A stretch of DNA of 64,000 bases from an uncultured Erythrobacter sp. (GTDB lineage Bacteria > Pseudomonadota > Alphaproteobacteria > Sphingomonadales > Sphingomonadaceae). A program made the translations under genes and the position numbers. A model generated the notes under the pieces. It was not told the DNA's origin. It searched no databases and saw only the letters and a list, made by a program, of their open reading frames with translations. Location of the stretch: NCBI GenBank assembly GCA_947493165.1, contig CANLPY010000001.1, forward strand, positions 1,588,501 through 1,652,500. The letters are read 5' to 3'. Shown in pieces: positions 36,354-42,506 of the stretch (positions are counted from its first letter, which is position 1; each line of letters begins with the position of its first letter).

Positions 36354-36746
36354 TCAGGGGGTAACGGGCGCGCCAGAAGCAGCGTTATTGGCAGCCTCAG
36401 CTGCGGCCTGAGCCGCCTCCGCAGCGGCGGTCGCAGCTTCAGCAGAGGCGGTTTGCACCGCGATCAAATCATCGAGCTTGGCCGAAATATCAGCCAAAGT
36501 GCCGCTTGATTCCGTGCTGGCAGCTAGGCTGGAAAATTGCGCCATTTGCGCCAGCATCTCTTCGTTATTCGCCGGCTCAAGCGGGTCTTGCAGCGTCAAT
36601 TGCGTGGTCAAAAGGCGCAAAAAATCCCCTTGATCGAGGCTGGAAAACGCATTCTGCTCGGGCCGCGTGGAAGGCGCGTTCAGCCGGTCGAGCGCGTCTT
36701 GTGCGGCTGGCCTTGCAGCCGGATTGGTGATCGTATTCATCGTCAA
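36354..36746 (-). CDS. flgD: Short hook cap protein FlgD
   Basis: A 130-residue protein containing the conserved FlgD N-terminal motif (QNAFSSLDQGDFLRLLTTQLTLQDPLEPANNEEMLAQMAQFSSLAASTES), then an Ala-rich helical tail. The Tudor and fibronectin-like domains of longer FlgD are missing. It caps the growing hook. It overlaps flgC by 4 bases. Confidence 0.92.
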   Translation of the reverse strand: MTMNTITNPAARPAAQDALDRLNAPSTRPEQNAFSSLDQGDFLRLLTTQLTLQDPLEPANNEEMLAQMAQFSSLAASTESSGTLADISAKLDDLIAVQTASAEAATAAAEAAQAAAEAANNAASGAPVTP

Positions 36747-37159
36747 TTGCTCCTTAGTGTTTCGAGCATCAGTTGCTTGGCGGTTTGCAGCGCCTGAACC
36801 ATGTTTTGGTACTGGCGGGCGCTTTCCATGATCTCGACCATTTCGGCGGTCTCATCGACTGGGCTTTCCCAGACATTGCCTTCCTCATCGGCGAGTGGAT
36901 GGTTGGGGTCATAGCGTTTGGCGGGCGCGCTATCAGAGCGCATCAGCCCTTCGTTGCGAACGGTGGCAAGGCCGGATGCGCGGTCTAGTTCGGTTTGAAA
37001 AACAGGCCGCACCGGGCGATAGGCTTCCTCTGCGCTGCCAGCGACGGACCCCGCATTGGCAAGGTTTGATGTGGCGGCATTCATCCGCACCAACTGGGCG
37101 GACATTGCCTTTTGCGTCATGGAGAAAAGGGTGAGGCGGTTGTTATCAGCCATGCTCAT
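36743..37159 (-). CDS. flgC: Proximal rod protein FlgC
   Basis: A 138-residue rod protein with LFSMTQKAMSAQLVRMNAATSNLANAGSVAGSAEEAYRPVRPVF and HPLADEEGNVWESPVDETAEMVEIMESARQYQNMVQALQTAKQLMLETL, both diagnostic. It overlaps flgB and flgD by 4 bases. Confidence 0.96.
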   Translation of the reverse strand: MSMADNNRLTLFSMTQKAMSAQLVRMNAATSNLANAGSVAGSAEEAYRPVRPVFQTELDRASGLATVRNEGLMRSDSAPAKRYDPNHPLADEEGNVWESPVDETAEMVEIMESARQYQNMVQALQTAKQLMLETLRSN

Positions 37160-37503
37160 TCACCCTTCAGCGCGCGGGTGATGGTGTTGACCTTGCCTTG
37201 CACGAAAGACAGCGTCGCGCTGTATGCGACCGCATTTTCGGTGAAGGCGACCTGTTCATTGCCCAGCTCAACCGTGTTGCCATCCAAAGCGGGCATCACC
37301 GATTGGCGGTAAAGCGTATTGGCAGCGGCGCTGGCATCTGCGCCCATCCCGCCCAACCGATCATTAAGCGCCGCTGCAAAGTCGATATCGCGCGCTTTGT
37401 AACCCGGCGTTGCGGCATTGGCGATGTTAGAGGCGAGCAGCCCCATGCGCTGCGAACGCAATTCGAGCGCAGCTGCGTGGATGCCAAAAATCTGCTCATT
37501 CAT
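37156..37503 (-). CDS. flgB: Proximal rod protein FlgB
   Basis: A 115-residue rod protein starting at ATG 37503 (MNEQIFGIHAAALELRSQRMGLLASNIANAATPGYKARDIDF). The longer track frame to 37746 has no family similarity and contains the operon's promoter; GGAGA precedes the 37503 start. It is the first gene of flgBCDEFGHIJKL-motAB. Confidence 0.95.
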   Translation of the reverse strand: MNEQIFGIHAAALELRSQRMGLLASNIANAATPGYKARDIDFAAALNDRLGGMGADASAAANTLYRQSVMPALDGNTVELGNEQVAFTENAVAYSATLSFVQGKVNTITRALKGE

Positions 37504-37565
37504 GCAAAGTCTCCGCTGCTGATCACGCGCCAAGTGGGGGTCACCTCGCGCTGCGTGATGATCGT

Positions 37566-37581
37566 TGCAGAGACCGTGCCA
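37566..37581 (-). promoter_or_regulatory. Sigma-54 promoter of flgB operon
   Basis: On the minus strand TGGCACGGTCTCTGCA: complete TGGCACG -24 box and TGC at -12 with exact 10-base GG/GC spacing (CTGC instead of TTGC). Transcription would begin near 37554, about 50 bases before flgB. Confidence 0.72.
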
Positions 37582-37655
37582 AACACGTGGAAAGGGCGCG
37601 GAATACGCAGTTTTGCGAAGGTTCGGACGGGCAGCGGCAAGCGCTTGCCGGATCA

Positions 37656-37671
37656 TGGGCACGGCCTTGCA
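37656..37671 (+). promoter_or_regulatory. Possible sigma-54 promoter of second MotA-like pair
   Basis: TGGGCACGGCCTTGCA has GG and GC separated by 10 bases and an intact TTGCA, though the CACG is shifted by one. It lies about 130 bases before the MotA-like start. Confidence 0.45.
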
Positions 37672-37803
37672 GGGTCTATGGTTTCCAAGGGCTTGCACCA
37701 GATCCACGCATTTCGCGCGGGGAACAGCGGCCGCACATGGACGCACGCGAGCTGCGGCTTCAACACGGCTTAATCTGACCCGCTGGGACCCGTTCTAACT
37801 TCC

Positions 37804-38481
37804 ATGCCCAGCGACCTTTCCATCCTGTTCGATCCAACCGCCTTAGCGGTAGTGATTGCTGGAACACTGATCGCGACGTTCGCGCGTAGCGGGTGGAATG
37901 ATGTGAAAGAGGCTTTGCGGGCGATTGTCCGCCTCCACCACCACAGCTTTGATGCAGACGCCAATCGCGCCGCGCTCGCCCAAACGGTCAGTGCGATTGC
38001 CCGCGATGGGCCTTTGCGCGCCGAAGTGCCACAAGCGCCCGATCCGCTGATCGCCAAACTGGTAGACATTTATCTGCGCCAGCGCTCCCCCGCAGCCATG
38101 CACTCTGCCCACCGCGCCGCGCGCGCCAAACGCGACATTGCCCGGATGCAAGCCGTGCGGACGATGGAACATGCCGGTGAGCTTGGCCCGGTGTTCGGCT
38201 TGGTGGGAACATTGTTTGCAATCACGCAGCTATCGCCCGGTGATGCAGGGGCGCTGGGCAATACAATGGGCGCTGTGGCAGGCGCGGCTGTCTCAACCCT
38301 TTATGGCGTGCTGACGGCGCATATGCTGTGGATTCCACTGGCGCGCGCGATTGAGCGTGAAGGCGAGTATGAAGAAACCCAGCGCGAACGCTTGATCGAG
38401 TGGCTCGACATTCAATTCGAAGAGATTGACCTGCCAAGTACCGTGTCCGCCAAATCCCCACCTTTAAGAGATATCGCATGA
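37804..38481 (+). CDS. Second MotA/ExbB/TolQ-like proton-channel protein
   Basis: A 225-residue membrane protein. Its first helix (FDPTALAVVIAGTLIATFARSG) follows the MotA N-terminus, and the GPVFGLVGTLFAITQLSPGDAGALGNTMGAVAGAAVSTLYGVLTAHMLWIPLARAIERE segment contains the two C-terminal helices shared by MotA, ExbB and TolQ. It is shorter than the true MotA at 28661 and lacks its long cytoplasmic N-terminal parts. It overlaps the next small membrane gene by 4 bases. Both probably make a second ion-driven channel complex; whether it drives the flagellum or another process is not known. Confidence 0.82.
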   Translation: MPSDLSILFDPTALAVVIAGTLIATFARSGWNDVKEALRAIVRLHHHSFDADANRAALAQTVSAIARDGPLRAEVPQAPDPLIAKLVDIYLRQRSPAAMHSAHRAARAKRDIARMQAVRTMEHAGELGPVFGLVGTLFAITQLSPGDAGALGNTMGAVAGAAVSTLYGVLTAHMLWIPLARAIEREGEYEETQRERLIEWLDIQFEEIDLPSTVSAKSPPLRDIA

Positions 38482-38876
38482 CTATTCGCCATGCGTTGCC
38501 TTGGCAGCTAATCCTAGCCGACCTGGCGCTGATCTTGTTTCTGGTGTCGCTTGCGGCACTTGCGGGCATGGGCACTATCCAAGCTGGAACGCCAAGGGAC
38601 GGCGAGACCATTGCGGTGGCACCGGCGCAGGCGCTCTATCGCCCCGCCGCCAATGTACCGGAAATCGGCGAATGGCTCGACGATCAAGCGATTGACCCGC
38701 GCGCCACTTTGAGCGTGTTCGCGCGTTACCGCACAGAAGATAAAGAGGCGAGCTGGGCCGAAGCGCGGCGGCTTGCTGAAACAGCGCAGATGCGCGGCGT
38801 GTCAGTGCGCGTGGTGCTTACCCCCGCTGAACAGACCGATGTTTACGCCAGCCTAGCCTTCGATGCCCATAAATGA
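38478..38876 (+). CDS. Small membrane partner of the MotA-like protein (MotB/ExbD-like)
   Basis: A 132-residue protein with one N-terminal membrane helix (PWQLILADLALILFLVSLAALAG) that has an aspartate near its cytoplasmic side (residue 15), the same place as the essential Asp in MotB and ExbD. The periplasmic part (about 90 residues) has an alpha/beta pattern (RATLSVFARY ... WAEARRLAETAQMRGVSVRVVLTP) but no full OmpA peptidoglycan-binding domain. Function as the ion-carrying partner of the upstream channel protein is inference from topology and the 4-base overlap. Confidence 0.75.
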   Translation: MTIRHALPWQLILADLALILFLVSLAALAGMGTIQAGTPRDGETIAVAPAQALYRPAANVPEIGEWLDDQAIDPRATLSVFARYRTEDKEASWAEARRLAETAQMRGVSVRVVLTPAEQTDVYASLAFDAHK

Positions 38877-38927
38877 GTTAGGGGTTTAAGGGGAATATCC
38901 GGGGCGCACCTGCAAACAAGGCACAGC

Positions 38928-39986
38928 TCAATGCGCAACAATCGTATTGCGGCCGGCCTTCTTCGCTTCATAAAGCGCTGCGTCTGCCCGCGCGAGAGCG
39001 CTACGCGGATCGCTGTCTTCGGTCACTTCGGCCACACCACCTGAAAAAGTGATCTTGCCAAACGGTTTGCCGGTTTCGCGGTTGAGCAATTGCTTGCTGG
39101 CCATCATGCCCCGCACCTTATCCAGCTTGTGCCATGCCTCTTGCTTGGTCAGGCCATAAAAAAGCAGCACAAATTCTTCGCCGCCATGTCGCGCGATAAA
39201 GCATTCATCATTGGCGATTGCATTCAACGTGTTGGCAATCGCGCACAGGATCCGGTCGCCCGCATCGTGACCATGGCGATCGTTGACCTGTTTGAAATTA
39301 TCGACGTCGCAAAAGGCAATGCAGAGCGGAACATCATTGGCGCGCGCTTCATCGCTGGCTGATTTGAGACGCCGTTCAAACGCGCGGCGATTGGGTAAAC
39401 GGGTCAGATGGTCGACATCCGCCTCATGCCGGGCCTGCGCCAAGGAACTGCGCAATTGCTGAGTTTCGCTTTCGCTGCGATCCATCGCCTTTTCAACCTG
39501 CTCAAGCCGTTCCAACATGGATGCAGACAATTCAATCACCCGTTCGACCCGCATTCCCTCGCTATGCGCCACCGAACCACTTTGAATTTCTTTTATCTGC
39601 CGGCCAATGGCCCCGCGATGTTGGCTGCTTTCATCTTGCGCTGATTTCGCCGTTTGGGCGAACCGCAACAGCGAATATTCAAGCTTGTCCATCAGCTTTT
39701 CCAGCTCAGCGATCCGGTCATGCGTGCCAGGGTCCAGCCGCGTCATCGTATTGATCCAGCGTTGATCAATTGGCTCACGACTGGTTTCGCGCGCGGCAAA
39801 TTCTTGGGCCAATTGCCGGTTTGATCCAGAAAGGGCTGCGCAAACCAGACTGAGGTTCGTGCCAGTGATATCCAGATCATGGCGGATCAGAAAATCGCTA
39901 ATGTGAGTCAGCAAATCGTGCCGCGCGGCTCTAACAGATGACTGCGGTGGAATGTCGTGAGCGTCAAATGGCATCGGGTGCGTCAT
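38928..39986 (-). CDS. Diguanylate cyclase (GGDEF)
   Basis: About 352 residues from ATG at 39986, with AAGG upstream. No membrane segment. The N-terminal 180 residues are helical with a coiled coil (RVERVIELSASMLERLEQVEKAMDRSESETQQLRSSLAQ), followed by a GGDEF domain (DHLTRLPNRRAFERRL ... FCDVDNFKQVNDRHGHDAGDRIL ... ARHGGEEFVLLF ... ADAALYEAKKAGRN). The active-site motif is GGEEF, fully functional in other enzymes. The RxxD inhibitory site five residues before it is absent (NDEC). It makes cyclic-di-GMP, which commonly controls motility versus attachment. It is the only minus-strand gene between the second MotA-like pair and flgA. Confidence 0.93.
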   Translation of the reverse strand: MTHPMPFDAHDIPPQSSVRAARHDLLTHISDFLIRHDLDITGTNLSLVCAALSGSNRQLAQEFAARETSREPIDQRWINTMTRLDPGTHDRIAELEKLMDKLEYSLLRFAQTAKSAQDESSQHRGAIGRQIKEIQSGSVAHSEGMRVERVIELSASMLERLEQVEKAMDRSESETQQLRSSLAQARHEADVDHLTRLPNRRAFERRLKSASDEARANDVPLCIAFCDVDNFKQVNDRHGHDAGDRILCAIANTLNAIANDECFIARHGGEEFVLLFYGLTKQEAWHKLDKVRGMMASKQLLNRETGKPFGKITFSGGVAEVTEDSDPRSALARADAALYEAKKAGRNTIVAH

Positions 39987-40099
39987 AGGAGACCTTATTT
40001 CTATGCGCGTCTTAGGACGGGCGGGCATCGTCCCGCTCGACTAAGCCGGTTTAATTGACGCAGCCCCCGAAGCTCCCCTGCGGTAAATACTTAGGCGTT

Positions 40100-40115
40100 T
40101 GGCACGGCTCTTGCT
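40100..40115 (+). promoter_or_regulatory. Sigma-54 promoter of flgA
   Basis: TGGCACGGCTCTTGCT is a full match to the -24/-12 consensus TGGCACG-N4-TTGCW. Transcription would begin near 40127, about 35 bases before flgA. Confidence 0.85.
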
Positions 40116-40160
40116 GCAACCACTGCAGGGATAACTTTGCTTAAAAGGGAGCGTGACGCC

Positions 40161-40700
40161 ATGCGATCACTATTCAACTGTCTATACTTCGCGCCAGCAG
40201 GATTGCTGATGATGATCCCATTGCTGTCGCCAGCATTCGGGCAACAAAGCGCCGCAGCATCATTCACTGATCCGGCCCAGATTGACCACGCGGTGATGCG
40301 TTTTACCGGAGCCAATATTGGCGATATCGGAGGCGCGCGGCTGCCCGCTGATCGCCGCTTGCGCCTTGCCCGCTGTGCCAGTCCGCTGGTCACATCTTGG
40401 CATGGCCGTGTGGGCCAAACCGTTCGCGTCGAATGCCCGGATGCGGGGGGTTGGCGCATCTTTGTCGCCACCCGTTCCGCTCCGTCCCCGGCGCAAGAGG
40501 CCAAACCCGTCAAAGTGATCAAGCGCGGAGACCCCGTTACCGTTGCAGTGCGCGGACGCGGGTTCTCGGTGCAGCAATCAGGCGAGGCAATGGGCAACGG
40601 CGCGGTGGGCGATTGGATCGCCGTACGCACAGCGCGCAAGCAGGAGCCCGTGCGCGCCCGAATTGTGCGCCCCGGCTATGCCGTGATCCCGGTTCAATAA
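40161..40700 (+). CDS. flgA: P-ring assembly chaperone FlgA
   Basis: About 179 residues with a signal peptide (LLMMIPLLSPAFGQQ). The C-terminal SAF-like domain (VKRGDPVTVAVRGRGFSVQQSGEAMGNGAVGDWIAVRTARKQEPVRARIVRPGYAVIPVQ) is clear FlgA. It is periplasmic and helps FlgI form the P ring. The track's start is a TTG at 40137; ATG 40161, with AGGGAG upstream, is preferred. Confidence 0.93.
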   Translation: MRSLFNCLYFAPAGLLMMIPLLSPAFGQQSAAASFTDPAQIDHAVMRFTGANIGDIGGARLPADRRLRLARCASPLVTSWHGRVGQTVRVECPDAGGWRIFVATRSAPSPAQEAKPVKVIKRGDPVTVAVRGRGFSVQQSGEAMGNGAVGDWIAVRTARKQEPVRARIVRPGYAVIPVQ

Positions 40701-40726
40701 TGGCGGCTCAAAAAATTTGCTGCCCG

Positions 40727-40760
40727 CCCTTAAACCGGCAGATCGCCAGCCGTCCTTAGG
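40727..40760 (+). promoter_or_regulatory. Candidate FliA (sigma-28) promoter of flgM
   Basis: CCCTTAAAC-N13-GCCGTCCTTAGG, identical in spacing and nearly so in sequence to the element before fliC. It would add a FliA-dependent transcript for flgM and flgN to the one from the flgA promoter. Confidence 0.65.
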
Positions 40761-40786
40761 GCATAGAAACAAATAGGAACGGAGCC

Positions 40787-41101
40787 ATGCCTTCATTCGA
40801 ATTGAATAAATTACAAGGGGTTAGTGCCCCGCGCACGCTGAGTGAAAGCGACCGATCACAATTGCAAAGCCGCGCTGACAAGGCAGCCAATACGCGCCTT
40901 TCGCCCAGCGATAAGCCCGGTATTGCGGTTGAAGTCAGCCAAAACTCAGCGGCCGATAAGCCGCCTGTTGATGGTGAGCGCGTGAATGAAATCCGCAACG
41001 CTCTGCGCGATGGCAGTTACCCGCTCGTCCCGGCCAAAATCGTCGATGCGATGATCGCCGCGCGCGTCAGCCAATCTATCCCGCAAGGCCAACAATCATG
41101 A
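40787..41101 (+). CDS. flgM: Anti-sigma-28 factor FlgM
   Basis: A 104-residue protein with the FlgM C-terminal helices (VDGERVNEIRNALRDGSYPLVPAKIVDAMIA) that bind FliA. The first half is disordered and polar. FlgM holds FliA inactive until it is exported through the finished hook. Its gene overlaps flgN by 4 bases. Confidence 0.92.
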   Translation: MPSFELNKLQGVSAPRTLSESDRSQLQSRADKAANTRLSPSDKPGIAVEVSQNSAADKPPVDGERVNEIRNALRDGSYPLVPAKIVDAMIAARVSQSIPQGQQS

Positions 41102-41457
41102 GCAACGTCGCCGAGCGCAATACGAAGCAATTCAGCAATCTGAGTTCCGGTGATTTGGGCGGCGCGCTGCGGCAAATGATTGCCGTTCTGGAGCGTGAGC
41201 GGCAAGCGCTTGCCTCGCTAGACCGCGATGAGCTGGTCAGCTCAACCCGCGAAAAAGAGGCCCTGTGTGAAGTTCTGGCTCCGATTGGCCCAGATATGCT
41301 TGATCCCGATACCCGCACGCTGGCGGCGACAGCGCAGCAGCTAAACGAGGTAAATCGCCGGGTGCGCAACCTGCTGGCCGCCAATGTCGCCGCGCGACTT
41401 GATGCGCTGGGCGGCCCGCGCCCGACCTATCAGCCAGCCAGCGTGGTGCGCGCCTGA
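41098..41457 (+). CDS. flgN: Junction-protein chaperone FlgN
   Basis: A 119-residue helical protein (LGGALRQMIAVLERERQALASLDRDELVSSTREKEALCEVLAPI ... AATAQQLNEVNRRVRNLLAANVAARLDAL) with the FlgN layout. It is the export chaperone of FlgK and FlgL. It follows flgM in the usual order. Confidence 0.88.
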   Translation: MSNVAERNTKQFSNLSSGDLGGALRQMIAVLERERQALASLDRDELVSSTREKEALCEVLAPIGPDMLDPDTRTLAATAQQLNEVNRRVRNLLAANVAARLDALGGPRPTYQPASVVRA

Positions 41458-41487
41458 TACGCAGCTTTTATTCTTAGCCGCGCAGTT

Positions 41488-41503
41488 TGGCACGGCAATT
41501 GCT
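41488..41503 (+). promoter_or_regulatory. Sigma-54 promoter of transglycosylase-flhA-fliA operon
   Basis: TGGCACGGCAATTGCT, a full match to TGGCACG-N4-TTGCW. The site overlaps the track's earliest start (TTG 41487), which shows that the true start is downstream. Transcription would begin near 41515. Confidence 0.85.
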
Positions 41504-41543
41504 GATCTTGTCTCAACCCGCGCGCTTAAACCTTGCGCGCGCC

Positions 41544-42506
41544 ATGAGTGAGACAGACGTGAACGACTTCACATCGCGAACCGGTGCTGCGGCGCCATTG
41601 GCCGCACCAACGCAGCGGCCCAATGTGCAACAGGCGATTGCTGGCGCAGCCGAGCGTTCGGTGGTCGAGTTCGATTACCTGCTAGCGCAGGCGCAGGTTG
41701 AAAGCTCACTAAACCCGCGCGCGAAGGCCCGCACATCCAGCGCCACCGGCCTGTATCAGTTCATTGAGAGCACCTGGCTTTCCACGGTCAAAAAGCACGG
41801 GCCCCGGTTCGGGTTGGAAGGCGTATCGGCGCAGATCAGCACAGCGCGCAGCGGCAAAGCCTATGTAGCCGACCCGGCCCAGCGCAGCGCGATACTGGCG
41901 CTGCGCAATGATCCGCAAATCGCGTCCTTCATGGCTGCTGGCCTAGCCGAAGATAACCGCGAACGCTTGCTGCCGGTGCTAGGCCGAGAGCCGGATCACA
42001 GCGAATTGTATCTGGCGCATTTCCTTGGCGCGGGCGGCGCATCGCGCTTTCTTACCGCGTTGCAACGCGATCCTGATCAATCCGCCGCCGGCCTGTTCCC
42101 CCGCCCCGCCTCTGCCAATCGCCCGGTGTTTTATGAACGCGGCGGGGGCGCTCGCAGCCTGAATGAAGTGATGGATTATGTGCGCGGCCGGATGGAGCGC
42201 GCGCTTGGATCAGTGCCAGCTGAAATGCGCAGCGCCTCTCCGCAGGCCCCCTATCTCATTGCGGATGAAAACGCCTTTGGTCCGATGTCACCGCCCGCGA
42301 TCACCTATACCCAGCGCGCCGCATTCCGAGGTTTTGGCGCGCCTGCACCCCTAGCGCCGCCGCAGGTCGCTGTGCCGCCCCAATCGCTTCCTGCAATGTC
42401 ACAGGTGCTCAAATCGACATTTGACGCGGTGGCAACTGCGCCATCAGAGCAATCCACTCACCAAATCAGGCGCGCCTATGACCAATTGAAGGCGTTCGGA
42501 TTGTGA
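41544..42506 (+). CDS. Lytic transglycosylase (SLT domain), flagellar
   Basis: About 320 residues. The SLT fold starts with the catalytic-glutamate motif (LAQAQVESSLNPRAKARTSSATGLYQFIESTW) and includes YLAHFLGAGGASRFLTAL. The C-terminal 110 residues are proline-rich and unstructured. No signal peptide can be seen from the preferred start, so Sec export is doubtful and the flagellar export channel is the natural alternative. It cuts peptidoglycan to let the rod pass; flgJ here lacks its enzyme domain. It overlaps flhA by 4 bases. GTG 41559 is another possible start. Confidence 0.88.
   Translation: MSETDVNDFTSRTGAAAPLAAPTQRPNVQQAIAGAAERSVVEFDYLLAQAQVESSLNPRAKARTSSATGLYQFIESTWLSTVKKHGPRFGLEGVSAQISTARSGKAYVADPAQRSAILALRNDPQIASFMAAGLAEDNRERLLPVLGREPDHSELYLAHFLGAGGASRFLTALQRDPDQSAAGLFPRPASANRPVFYERGGGARSLNEVMDYVRGRMERALGSVPAEMRSASPQAPYLIADENAFGPMSPPAITYTQRAAFRGFGAPAPLAPPQVAVPPQSLPAMSQVLKSTFDAVATAPSEQSTHQIRRAYDQLKAFGL

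Larger units (their letters stand above)
37504..37803. other. 300-base intergenic region between divergent flgB and MotA-like gene
   Basis: No gene is supported here; the ORFs listed by the track lack start signals and family patterns. The stretch holds two sigma-54 type sites facing opposite ways, one toward flgB and one toward the MotA-like pair, so one activator bound between them could fire both. Confidence 0.6.

Noticed and set aside
37504-37803. ORFs 37565-37798, 37587-37778 and the long flgB frame in the intergenic region
   Set aside because: No ribosome binding sites or family patterns; the promoters found here explain the region.
40000-40060. TTAAAC on the minus strand upstream of the diguanylate cyclase as a FliA promoter
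   Set aside because: At 13 bases downstream the sequence is CGGGACG rather than GCCGnnCTTAGG, so the second half is missing.
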